Below are positions 13,976 to 24,884 of a stretch of DNA of 40,951 nucleotides, in pieces. The number at the start of each line of letters is the position of its first letter. Position 1 is the stretch's first letter. Below the pieces are notes generated by a model, which had not been told where the DNA came from, did no database searches, and worked only from the letters and a program-made list of their open reading frames with translations. The DNA is from Saccoglossus kowalevskii. Lineage: Eukaryota; Hemichordata; Enteropneusta; Harrimaniidae. Location of the stretch: the NCBI RefSeq assembly GCF_000003605.2, contig NW_003158724.1, forward strand, positions 574,094-615,044. Reading direction: 5' to 3'. The translations under genes and the position numbers were made by a program.

Positions 13976-14190
13976 GGGTTGACCATTAGAAACTTGGGGG
14001 GGTGAACTTCTTGCAATTTTTTCTTTCTTACTTATTTGTTTTTTGAGCTAGATTTTTGATATTGTTTTGATATTGCTGAGATTTCTGTTATGTATTTTTT
14101 TTCTATCAAGTGTAAAATTGTTTTTCTCAATATGTTTTCAGTGCTGATTTTTTTCTTTAAAATTCACCCCCAAGTTTCTAATGGTCTCCC
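13976..14190. mobile_element. 215-bp MITE with ~31-bp inverted ends
   Basis: The left end (13976-14009) contains GACCATTAGAAACTTGGGGG and the right end (14160-14190) contains its complement, CCCCCAAGTTTCTAATGGTC. The inverted ends match over about 31 bp with few differences. The interior is T-rich and non-coding. The left end is preceded by CA, giving CAGGG, which recalls hAT termini. The right end reads CCCTT rather than CCCTG, and no clean 8-bp target duplication is visible, so family assignment is open. Confidence 0.75.
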
Positions 14191-16671
14191 TTAAGTGGGT
14201 AAATAAATAATAATGTAGATCCTTTGTCGTAACTATTTCTACCCTACTTTATTGTCAGTTAAGTTTTCTTTCTTTAATTGAAAACATGTTCAATTATTTC
14301 AAATAAATAATGCACAAAGTAATTTTAAAAAGTTTCTGAATTACAGGGAGAAAAAAAAATATTCTGTCAGTATTATAATGAATATTGTATTAAAAATGTA
14401 ATTAAAAATAAAAAGTCTAGTACCATGCCATATAGCTATAGTCAAACTTGTCAGCTTTTGTAAGGTCAGTACTCAGGTCTGTATTTGCTTTATGTGTTCT
14501 TTGATCTGTTCCAGGTCAGTGAACATGCACAATAAAAGGAATAGATATATTTGTGAAAGCCATCTTGTCACATTTGTTCGTACTCTATTATTATATTCTT
14601 TTGATTCATTCCCTGTTAACAAATTCAGCGCTGGTTCACCAGTGGACTTTTGAGGTGCTTCCTGATCAGTTGATTGAATGCAGGAGAATTGAAAGCAATC
14701 AATGTTTCCTGCCCGCCATTTGAACTTTGGAGTAAAGTGACTTCTCTTCTTCAATTATCATGTGAGGTAAAAATTTTGAAATTTACGGCGTTAACTATTT
14801 AATGGATTGAATTTATATTTGTTAATTTGTAAATTAAAAAATCATTATATTAATAATAAACATTATTCCAAATACTTCACTAGACAAGTGTGTGAGCAAT
14901 TTTGTTATTAATATTGGAAATATCTCGAATAATTAGTTATAATAATAATATTTCGCAAATTTAAAAATAGTGGCTTGACTAATGTATATAACAAATGATT
15001 GCACAGTCACTATTATAAATATATACATATGTATTTAATAATTTAAAACTACAGTTTATTTTTACCACTGTTGACTGTCTCAGTTTATAATCTAAGTACT
15101 CTACAGATGGTAATAATACATTGAGTTGTATCCGTGAAATGTAACACTGAAAGCCTAATGTATCATTCTGTGGTGATTCTTTCCATGAGATCAATCTGAG
15201 ATCTCAGTGACACATTGACAGAAAATACTTCCACCTCAAAGAAGATCAGCTGCAGGTACACTCATTTAAAATGAACAATTTGGGTCATTTGTACAAAATA
15301 CAGAGGTGAAAGCATACACACTCCAAACACAATAAATGTTCATTTCATACTTGACATGCGAGATATCATGGGCAAAACTGTATTTGATAGATCAAAGTAA
15401 AATAAAACAATACCAGCATAAATCAGTTGTTGATTGCCTCCATAGATTGACTACCAGTATATGTGTTCTCTTGATAAGCTAAATGTTTTTGATCATAAAT
15501 CTGATTACATTTAATACTGAATTACAACTTATATACAACTATGAGGCATTTATTATACACAGGCTTGTCATCATTTCTTGATCTAAGTGAGTTTGCAAAG
15601 TTAAAGTTGAAGTTGCATTCTGAAAGCATTTATTGGGGTCTTGGGACTATTTATCTGACATATTTGATTGTCTGAATTTGTGGACACTTCAGAGAAAATT
15701 AGGATTCACCAGGATTCTGTTTTGTTTTGAATTATTGCGGCATTTGTAATTCAGAACAGAAGCTAACTACATTGTATGTAAATCAACATGCGTTAGAACG
15801 GTCTTCAAAAGTGTTAGCAAAAGAAATTCAAACATGCAAACAAATTGGAAGCAGACACAATCCTCATCATTCATTGATCCATAATTCTGTTTGGTGTGGA
15901 CCAGATAAAATTGTTCTCAATTTTATATATAATCATCAAAGCAAGGACAGAATCATAGATTTGACCATACCGAAAAGGTGTACAAGGTTCTAATATCAAA
16001 TTTTAGTTATTTTCTGACTGCATATGCTTTTGAAAATAAAGCAGTTTACGTACCAGAGTACTCAAGTCTGTTTGTTTTCTCTGAATATGTTATCATGCAA
16101 TGACTTTATCAAATGAAATCCATAACTCATTGCTCATAACAAATTAGCATTATTTTAATCATTTTATGCATGAATTAGCAAACCCAGTCATTCGCTCCAT
16201 GTTAACTACACTACAAACACCTTCTCCAACAGAATCAACATACAGTAGTGAATATACATGTATTAATCTTGCAATTAATAACATTTATGTTATTTTAAAT
16301 CAAATTAAAAAATGTATTTTACTGAATTGAATCATTAAAAAATTCTATATTCGTTTACTGATATTCAATAATTCAAAATATGCAATACAGTGTTCAATCA
16401 GAGAAAAAAAAAGTAAATCAGACAATAAAGCTGAGCATTATGGGTAATATTTGCAGATTGAAATACATTGTGTACATTACAGTGGCTCATCATATATCAC
16501 ATTTAGTTGTCATAGTTATGACTGGTTTGTGAAAGAAACAATACCTTCTATTGTTAAATTTGAATATCCACTGGATTTTATTTTAGTAAAGTTAGCTGTA
16601 AGCAAAAGAAAAAAAACACTGCAAATATATATAGTATATGATAAGTATGCATGGGTATAATTAGGAGATGG

Positions 16672-16715
16672 AATTCGGTTAATGTCAGAGGTCATGCCTC
16701 AAAATAAACCGAATT
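16672..16715. repeat. 44-nt imperfect hairpin
   Basis: AATTCGGTT at 16672-16680 pairs with AACCGAATT at 16707-16715. Between them GAGG and CCTC can form a second short stem around TCATG. The whole could be a very short foldback element or a chance palindrome. Confidence 0.45.
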
Positions 16716-18193
16716 AATGCTAAAGAGTTGGTTTCTAGTGATATTTCCCTGTCTGTGAAATCCAATTGATCGATAATTAAGCTGTCATCTGTTCTATAAT
16801 GTGGTTTGTGCAGTATGTAGTTTGTAGTTGTATAGAGTGCATTTGCCTGGAACATGTAACCTCAGGCGAGCTGTCTACCCAGCCTACATATCTATTTATT
16901 TCTTTGTAAAACAGGTCTGTAGTGTATAGCTTGTAATGTAACACAGTTGAGTCCTAAAAAACATTATAATTGATGCAAATTCCCTTCAATAAAAATTATC
17001 TTGTCCTGTGAATATTTATATTTATCATGCACACTTTAATTTGAGTAAATAATTAATTATTCAAATTTGGCATAATTTGACCAAATAAATTACAATTTAC
17101 TTGCTCATTTGACGTGGAAAATGAAGTTTTAACTATCAAATTTCATCATATTATAATTAAACATTTAATATTTTAATTATATTTTGATGAATATCATAAT
17201 AATAGATTAACAAATCCAATTGGAAAAACCTTTAAACACACGATATAACATTTCTTTCTGCCTGTATTGCAATTTTTTGCAATCTGCAAGGGTTGTTGTT
17301 TTTCTTTTCCTGATTTCATCAAGAACAATTGGCTTTCATGACTGCAATGGTTACATGGAATTGCTATTAACTTGTCCCCTTATCATGTTTTCATTGGGGA
17401 AAAAAGAAACGTATTTACTGTTCTCAAAACTTTCAAGAAGGTGTAGTTGCGTTGAAATCAATATCTGTCATCTGATAAATTTACCTTCTTGATAAAACTA
17501 GGAATAATTTATTTACAGTCACCAATGACAAATTAATTTCAAATAATCTTGCTGCAAATTATGTCTTTTTCATCAGCGATGGCTCAGACTAGAAAAAATG
17601 GTCGTCATTTTAAAAACATCCACAGAAAGGTAGATTAATCTTAAGCATATTATATTACAGTATTTTGTAAATATTTATGTATCGGTAGATTCAAATCAAA
17701 CAGGAGGTTTTGATTGGCTATTTTTGCACTGCCTTCTATGTGCGAAATCATATACATTCACTCCAGTAGTGTCAAATCACTGTGATTGGTTGGCTAAAAC
17801 TATTTAGTTATTACTTTTATTAGAGATATGCTACTAATAGAGCAAGTACAATATTATTACAGCTTGCAAATAGTAGTAGCCCTCAAGGCCCTCAGACTAC
17901 CAATTCTCTTGTCTTAAGGGTTATAATTTTTCAAATTTGATATATTTGTGAGTGGGCATTCTCTCATCTATAGTAGTATTTACAGTATTGTATATTTTGG
18001 AGGAAATACTTAATTGCCATCAAAGTAAACTAAAATAAAATATTCACTCAACTTGATGCCTAAGTCTGTAAATTACACATGATTTTTTTCACAAAAAACA
18101 TTTCTACTTTTCGAGGAATTTGACAACAGCTTGCTAATTAACAATACATTCACATGTGCCCATGAATGCTTGGTTTTAGGTAACTGTCTCATA

Positions 18194-18300
18194 CACTAAT
18201 TTCTGATGAACGCCTGGCTGTTTGGAGACTGCCCCTAACACTTACTAATTTATCCAGATCACCTGGCTGTTTAGAGACTACCCCTGACACTAATTTCTTG
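18194..18300. repeat. Two-copy 49-bp tandem repeat
   Basis: CCTGGCTGTTTGGAGACT at 18213 recurs as CCTGGCTGTTTAGAGACT at 18262, with flanking CCCCTAACACT/CCCCTGACACT and ACTAATTTCT also repeated. Period is 49 bp with slightly over two copies. Confidence 0.7.
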
Positions 18301-19308
18301 GCAATCCATCTTGTTATTCAGTGGATGGATCTTTCCCTGAGGCTATGCACATTCCTAGTGTCAATTTCTCTCAGCTTTCTTATAGTTGCTGATCATTCAG
18401 ATTTTGTGGCTGTAGATTGACAAGCAGGAGTCTAATTATGACAGACTACCTTAGCCTGACATAGCAGAGGTGCAAGGTATACTGTAACAGCCAAATTGTC
18501 ATTCTCCACTGATATCACTTGAGTCATTGATGGATTGGTGTAATATCCCCTTCTAATGTTAACAGACACTATTGACTTAGAAGCCTTTCCATCTTTGTCA
18601 AACATAATCACTAAGGTTATTCTCTGATGCATTCATGATGCATCTTCTCTGTATACCCTCATGCATCCTAAATGACACTTAGATACTGATATTTTGCTAG
18701 AAGGCTCTTCTTCAGTAGTTATTAGTTTTTCCATCTGCAATATACATGTAAATATTTCAGGATTGTGGACAAAATTGAGAATCTGCTGTTCCCAACAAAC
18801 AAATAATTACTGCCCTGGAGGAGAGATATAAGAAACGATAGTAGTCAACATGTCATTTTTTCTGGCATTATTGGGAGCAAATATCCGAGCATTTTCACCG
18901 CCATCCATGAAAGCAATGGTCAAAACATTCAGAAAACTATTTGGGCTAGTTGTTGAATGTCTCCTGGACAGTATAAGACTATCCCTACATGTGCAACATA
19001 CATGTATATCAATTCGGTTCTTCAGGATTGCCTCAAAGTTGAGTTTGCACTGTTTTCTTTGTTTTAGCTTTATTCACTGGCGCTTCGACCAGTGTTCCAT
19101 AGTAGCTCGCACAAAGCCAATAGAAATATACCCACCCCCAAGAATATGCACAAATATGTAACATTTCTAGTTTTCTAGCTTCTGGTGAATGTTTTAAGTG
19201 GTAAAGAAAACAGCATTGACATGTACAGAAGGGGTCAGTAGAGGAATGAATTGTAAATTTGGGAGCTGTGGTTGCTCAAGGGAACTGAAATATTGATATT
19301 TTGTGAGG

Positions 19309-19520
19309 TACTGTAGAATACTTTATTTTCGCTTGGAATTTATTTTCGCTATTTTCGCTGAAGGGATGATTTCGTGAAAATAAAATCCAGCCAATATACT
19401 GTTTTTCCTATATTTCACATTAAACTCATCAAAAATCAGTGAAAATAAATTACATACAAAACGCCCAAAAAGCCTTTTCAGCGAAAATTAATTCCAGCGA
19501 AAATAAAGTATTCCACAGTA
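19309..19520. mobile_element. 212-bp MITE with ~40-bp inverted ends
   Basis: The left arm begins TACTGTAGAATACTTTATTT and the right arm, read on the other strand, begins TACTGTGGAATACTTTATTT. The arms match over roughly 40 bp, including TTCGC blocks. It starts and ends with TA and is flanked by TA, consistent with a TA target as in Tc1/mariner-like elements (inference). The interior has no coding capacity. A split copy lies at 27617-29753 and a fragment at about 22720-22800, so this is a local multi-copy family and the intact copy serves as its reference. Confidence 0.85.
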
Positions 19521-22500
19521 TATACCATTTGAAGGCAGCTGGTATAATCTGAAATAGTGTTAGTATTAGGAATGATTGTGGAAAAACAAAAACATGTCAT
19601 CATCCTGCCCACCCTCCGTGAAATCCCATTCACTTCACATATTCTCTGACAGATCTTGAGTTCAACTACATGCCCAATGACAGAATAGCCAAGATTCTTC
19701 TAACCAGCGGGAAGCCAAAAATCTCTGAAATGAAAATCAAGTTCAATTAATCTACATTTCCCAGTCTGTCACATCACTAAATAGAGAATTGGTTTTTTAA
19801 TTGTTAGATGATTATTTTAATGATCTTTGGAATTAAATTGTACTAATAGAACCAGGGGATGGAAATTCCATAAGTAAATAGATATATGTGGGTGTTTGTA
19901 GATAACTGTCATCAGGGCTCAAAAATATCCATAGCTATTCGTGTTTTGATTTAGGCATGATAAATGGCATTTACTGTCAGTGTTCAAACATTTGTTTGTA
20001 AAAGCTTTAGGGTTTGATCATTAATATGAAGGGGGGGGAGGGTTACGAATTATCATAAAATATAACATGTATGATATCAGATATTGTTTATACATAGTTA
20101 AAACTGAAACAATGTAAACATACCTACCCCCATTACCATCACATACAAAACATAAAAAAAAAAACTAAATTAATCCTATTTTAATAATATTAATGTGTAC
20201 TTTGATTGTTTCGAGTTTAAAGGAATGGTTTTGTATTTTGTGGAGTCCCAGAATGTTCTCATCTTTAAGCTTACTAATCCTGTGAAGAAGAAAAAGAAAA
20301 AAACCTACGCTTAAAAGAGATAGTTGAAAAAGTTCAGTTCATTTATTTGATATATTAGTTGTCGACTTATATAGAATGATGTAGTGGATTGCCTCAGACT
20401 GTTTCATGTCAGAATTTTTCTGACCCTTTGATCATATGACAGATGGGGTCATCGGAACCCCACTGTTGGACTTATGGTATCTGAATCACCAACTGTACTG
20501 GGCGTGCAAATCAGAATGTAGAAAGGTCAAAACCATTGTATTCCTGTGCTTTTTAAAGTCCCTTCTGAATATATTGTATTCTTACACTGCTGGGGAATCC
20601 TTTTCTGACTCTGATTGTAATTGTGTGTACTCTTGGAAAATGGAGTAAATTTCTAATTGTCTGTAAAATATAGTGTATTCTGACCTTTTTCTACATGCTG
20701 TCCCCTGCCTCTAAGGAACGAGACTTGGCATTCCATGACCACAAGACGCTGGGATGACTGCCGGTTTCTATTCTGATAACATTTTGAGATGTGGAAAGTG
20801 TCTCGGATAATTAATTGGACTTTCTTTCTTTGTGAAATGTCACTCGCTGGTAATCACAAGTGGATTGGATTTTGAATGAATAGACGAGGGGAGGAAATTG
20901 AGCTGAATGGTTACCTCAGTTCAGTGGAAATTAAAACGTTTTTCAAGAAAATGCAACTGCTGTTCTTATTTACACAAGTGGACAATTTATCACGCAGTGA
21001 GGCAAACATAAAGAATTCTAAATAGGTGGAAGGAACATGTATAACCATAGGTGATGTGAACACACATGTTTCTTTGCAGTATCTTGTGTGCCGCAAAGCA
21101 AGAAATTTATAATTGGTACACTGTATTTCCTCTATTAGTAGCACTGCTCATTGCGTCAAGCCGCAGTGTTGTTTCTATGTTTTCGTTAGAAATTCTTGAT
21201 TTTTATGATGTCGCAAATAGCTGGTTGTAGCTCATTAACATTTCAACAGGTTTTGATATTGACCTGGACTACTTCATAATGGATGTCAAAGGTTGAGTGC
21301 TCATACTGTGTATCCATCAACACTGAACATATCTCTACCACATGATTTACGGCCCCCAAATCATGCAATTTATATCAATTTCACTTTCATCTTACATTCT
21401 GTCGCCATTGGTGATTGCTTTTTTTATTTAGAATAATTTTCCTAATTCATGTTTTCCAATACCCTGCTGCACATAGGCGGTCTTTCAGAGCTTTCTTTGA
21501 TTGTTTTTTTCTGCCTTTATCAAATACCTATACTCTCTAAATGAGTAGAATATACAGATTTCATTTCCGGCACTAGTTTAAAACCACTCTAAGAGAGACT
21601 CAGGATTATACAATCCATTTTCAAAATACATGGAGAGATAAAAAAAAAAAAATGCTTTCACAAATTGCAACTAAAGGGATATGCTGTAATTCCAGACGGC
21701 ACCCCTCAAATCGCTTTTTTGCAAATTAGTATCTTGAAAGAATACTTATGATAAACAGGTATAGTTCTCACTTGTAATTTACCTTAGCAAAGTATCTCAA
21801 ATGATGAATATTTAATACTTTGGGAAATCGAAGTGGATATGCCTGTCAAAAAATTAATGGATAAAAAAAAAACACCTACTATCAGCACTCATTCAACATA
21901 ATGGATATTAAAATTACTTGTATTCAAATAGCGTTATCACTTTTTAAATTTAATAATTTGGTGGGATAAATTAAAAAAAAAAATAATGAAATATGTAAAT
22001 GTTATGAATTGAAATAAATTCTATAAACTATCAATAATATACATAAATTTTATTATAATTTATTGACAATATTTTGTGATGCACTGTATTCAGACGGAAA
22101 ACAATTTATATCCAACAATTCAGTCGTATGTTATGTTATGTGTACAGTATGCACATCAGGTTGGCAAGCATGTTGAATTTATGGTATGATAACATTTATT
22201 GAGCATTAGACACTATTAAGTTGTTTTGTATAAAGTGATTATCAGTTGGACAAGGTTTTCCATAGCAGTTATGATATATCTGTATCATAGTAGACAATAC
22301 AATATCCATAAATTTAATGTCTTATTTTATTGCTTGTTTTTATTACACAATATGATATAGCGTCTGGTGAAAATTGTTTTAATAACGGTTAAAATACCAT
22401 GGAAATTAAAATAAACATGTCAGCATCCAAGGACTCCGTTTGTATTATTAATGGCATCATGCATTTAAAGTTGAAACGGTTTTTCCATAATTGCAGACTG

Positions 22501-22801
22501 CTGCTCAGTGCTTGTTTATTTGTTTGGAATTTATTGTCTCCTGAATTCTCTGTAGCAAAATGAATATCCAATTCTCAATGTTTGAAATTTTGTACCTGGT
22601 GCTCAGTTGTTTTGTACAGCCCCCTGACATTTTGTTGTTTTCATACTTTGCTTGTAAGACAATCTTTTCTCTATGTAATGTATTTCTAGAAGCTTTTGAT
22701 ATTTGAGTTGATTTTTACAAACACTTTATTTTCGCTATTTTCATCAGAATGTTAAATTGAAGTGAAAAAAGTTTGTTTTTGCTAATTTTATCATTCAGCA
22801 C
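19521..22801. other. Non-coding block
   Basis: No supported exon. It contains a G8 run (20031-20038) and several A-rich stretches (20150-20170, 21640-21660, 21860-21980). The open frames at 20436-20648 (+), 20911-21144 (minus) and 22389-22571 (minus) show no domain. Confidence 0.55.
22720..22800. repeat. Decayed fragment of the 19309 MITE
   Basis: ACACTTTATTTTCGCTATTT resembles the left part of the intact MITE at 19309. The fragment ends where the TTAA-flanked element at 22802 begins, so that element probably inserted next to or into it. Confidence 0.45.
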
Positions 22802-24049
22802 TTAAAGTGCCTGTGAAATGGCTGCTATTTTTATGCCTAAAATTATCCATTGATACATAAATATTATTAATTTTTATGTTTCTAAGCATGAATTATTTTT
22901 TTAAGTGAAAAAATGTGTTTTAAACTCATCTACGGCAACTTTATTCTTGTGTATTTTAAAACGAGGCTCCTCATTAGCTTCTTATTTGCGACGAGGGCAA
23001 GTGCGTTAAAAGCGGCGTTTAATTGGATAACAAAAATAATCGAGATCGACACACATACAGATAAATTCAGAGTGGATTCGAGTTAGCGTGATCCATGGCA
23101 TGATTGTCATAATTATAACATCATATTAAAACTTTATTTAGTGGAAACACATTGACCAAGCCCGGATTCTAATATTTCATAAATTATTACGCAGATCAAG
23201 CTGCAAGCATGGATGTAAAAAAAGAACAGAGGTGTGAATTCGACATTCAACACCAATCACCAAACAATTCAGAAACTTTTAGCCTTCGAAAATGAAAACA
23301 ATTAGCAGTGTGTAAGGGCTGTGTAATTTCCTATTTGTCCGATGCTTCGTTTTCGTGTCACTGTCAAAATTATTGCTACCTTTTACTTAACAGGAACTAA
23401 ATGGTCTCTATAAAACGATAATTAGGATCGCAAAAAAAGTCAACTCATTTGAAACACTTGCCGGACGTCTCTCTCTCTTCTGAAATCCGCCTCGGTGATC
23501 ATGGTCCGGAATCTATTTCTTTCAAAAGTGTTGCGCCAAGTTTATGTTGTCGGCGTTTCTCTTTAAACCTAGATGTTTTTTTCATGGACGAGGAAAGTTT
23601 TTCCAAAAAATTGGAATCTGAGGTTAAGTGGCTTTCGTCCACTGATGTCGCACCTTCGGATCGATTAGAAACGTGTGAATACTTACACTATGACTATACG
23701 TTTCACTGCAACTGCCCACAACACAACATCTAAAAACTCTCTCTCAAAAAAAGAAAGAAAATATACAAAAAAAAAAAGAAAAAAAAACGCCGACCAGTGT
23801 TATTACGGCTCAGGGGTATGACTTCCTCTCACATTTTGGCATTTGGTGGCGCACTTCCGGCGAGAGTCGGAAATCCGGAAACAGTTGACCATTTCAGGAT
23901 AGGTGGGCGTGGCTACAACACGAGAAATATCCCAAATTTACTTGGATACGAGTAATCATTTTCCGCAAAAAAATCAATAACTGCCCATTTCAGTGGGACA
24001 CAGATCTAAAATGGGAAACGTGGGGGTGGGCATTGCACAGGCACTTTAA
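22802..24049. mobile_element. 1.24-kb non-autonomous element flanked by TTAA
   Basis: TTAA (22802-22805) is followed by AGTGCCTGTGAAATGGC. On the other strand the right end reads AGTGCCTGTGCAATGCC, and it is followed by TTAA (24046-24049). The terminal inverted repeats therefore match at 15 of 17 positions, the first ten perfectly. TTAA duplication suggests piggyBac-type mobilisation (inference). The interior (22806-24045) is visibly richer in CG dinucleotides than its surroundings and carries one short + strand frame (23449-23733), but no transposase is recognisable. A/G-rich low complexity occupies 23730-23795. Confidence 0.75.
23584..23733 (+). CDS. Unrecognised small ORF inside the TTAA element
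   Basis: The frame is open from 23449 to a TAA at 23731-23733. The first ATG in frame is at 23584, giving 49 residues starting MDEESFSKK, with an acidic/basic N-terminal half and a Cys-rich end (ETCEY, then FHCNC). Upstream of the ATG the frame stays open and also looks codon-like (LCCRRFSLNLDVFF). I do not recognise the family. The context suggests either a relic of element-encoded protein or a captured host exon fragment. Composition differs from the AT-rich flanks. It may equally be a chance frame in a GC-richer insert. Confidence 0.25.
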   Translation: MDEESFSKKLESEVKWLSSTDVAPSDRLETCEYLHYDYTFHCNCPQHNI

Positions 24050-24224
24050 TACTGCAGATGCCAGTTGTTAAATTGTCATGATTTGATGATTGAAAAGTAT
24101 ATATTCTTGAGACATTTCACAAAAGTCACTCATTGGGATTTTCCAGACTCTCAAAATTTGTGAAAATATATCTCCCACAAAACTTGGTTTATGATATAGG
24201 GACTGTAATGAACTTATAAACATA
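24050..24224. other. Non-coding spacer
   Basis: Short AT-rich interval between the TTAA element and the tandem array. Nothing distinctive was seen. Confidence 0.5.
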
Positions 24225-24655
24225 CTGACAGTGAACCATGCAATAGAGGAAACACAAACTTTTATATGGGCGTATCCACTAACAATGTTCATTGCATTGC
24301 ATAATAGAGGGGTCGACCACAAACATATACATGGACGTACCCTCTGACAATGAACTGTGCATTGCATAATAGAGGAACCGAACACATACTTTCACATGGG
24401 CGTAAGCACTAACAATGTTCACATTGCATTGCATAATAGAGGGGCCGTACACAAACATATACATGGACGTACCCTCTGACAATAAACTATGCCTTGCATG
24501 ATAGAGGGACCGACCACGTACTTTCACAACGACTTACACACTAACAATGTTCATTGCATTGCATGATAGAAGGACTGTACACAAACATATAATGGATGTA
24601 CCCTCTGACAATAAACCATGTCTTGCATGATAGAGGGATTGTACACAAATACATG
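24225..24655. repeat. Two-type ~65-bp tandem array with ~130-bp higher order
   Basis: Monomers begin GAGG at 24246, 24307, 24372, 24439, 24504, 24569 and 24633, spaced 61-67 bp. Two types alternate. One contains TTTCACATGGGCGTA, then CACTAACAATGTTC. The other contains ATATACATGGACGTACCC, then TCTGACAATGAAC. Both end TTGCAT(A/G)ATA. Like types are 126-132 bp apart, so the array has a dimeric higher-order unit. The two overlapping minus-strand open frames here are by-products of the repeat. Confidence 0.9.
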
Positions 24656-24658
24656 ACT

Positions 24659-24882
24659 TTATGTATGTAGAGCAGCCAGCAGTAAGGTTGCATAAACATT
24701 ACAGTAATTTAAATTATGTTTAGAAGATGTACATTTATATGTCTGGATGTATTCCTTGACAGCTACAAATATGGTCATATACATCAATCGTCGTATGACA
24801 TCACTCTGGATTCCTCTGTACAGTTGTAGACTAGATCTGGTTCCCCATTGTGTCTTCAAAATTCCTTCAGTAGATTCCTTCA
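24659..24882 (-). CDS. Candidate terminal exon, possible carrier-like end
   Basis: On the minus strand a good acceptor (TGTTTGTTTTCCAG) ends at 24883. It is followed by an open frame entered with one base from a previous exon and closed by TAA at 24659-24661. The 74 residues contain LQLYRGIQSDVIRR and IFVAVKEYIQTYK. A YRG turn followed by a basic pair, a hydrophobic helix and a final EY resembles the last half-repeat of mitochondrial carriers (SLC25). However, the usual Pro after the YxG turn is missing and no PX(D/E)XX(K/R) exon was found. No upstream exon with a compatible phase was seen; the only nearby candidate donor (25263) is phase 0 and would create a stop. It may be a real last exon, a pseudogene fragment, or chance. 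Confidence 0.22.
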
Positions 24883-24884
24883 CT

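Larger units (their letters stand above)
14191..19308. other. Non-coding block
   Basis: About 5.1 kb with no supported exon on either strand. It contains a small hairpin at 16672-16715, a two-copy 49-bp repeat at 18194-18300 and several TACATGTA sites (16255, 18743, 18999). Two GATTGG boxes occur in 17690-17820. The open frames at 14473-14754 (minus), 15727-15993 (+) and 18850-19161 (+) have no recognisable domain and no convincing splice context. Confidence 0.55.

Noticed and set aside
19075-19095. CACTGG/CCAGTG hairpin
   Set aside because: A six-base stem alone is within chance expectation and has no element or gene context.
18850-19161. 103-codon + strand frame
   Set aside because: No domain, no coherent splice context and a translation typical of random AT-rich sequence.
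24068-24527. Two overlapping minus-strand open frames with repeated peptides
   Set aside because: They read the 65-bp tandem array. Monomer spacing varies between 61 and 67 bp, so the frame is not maintained as a protein repeat.
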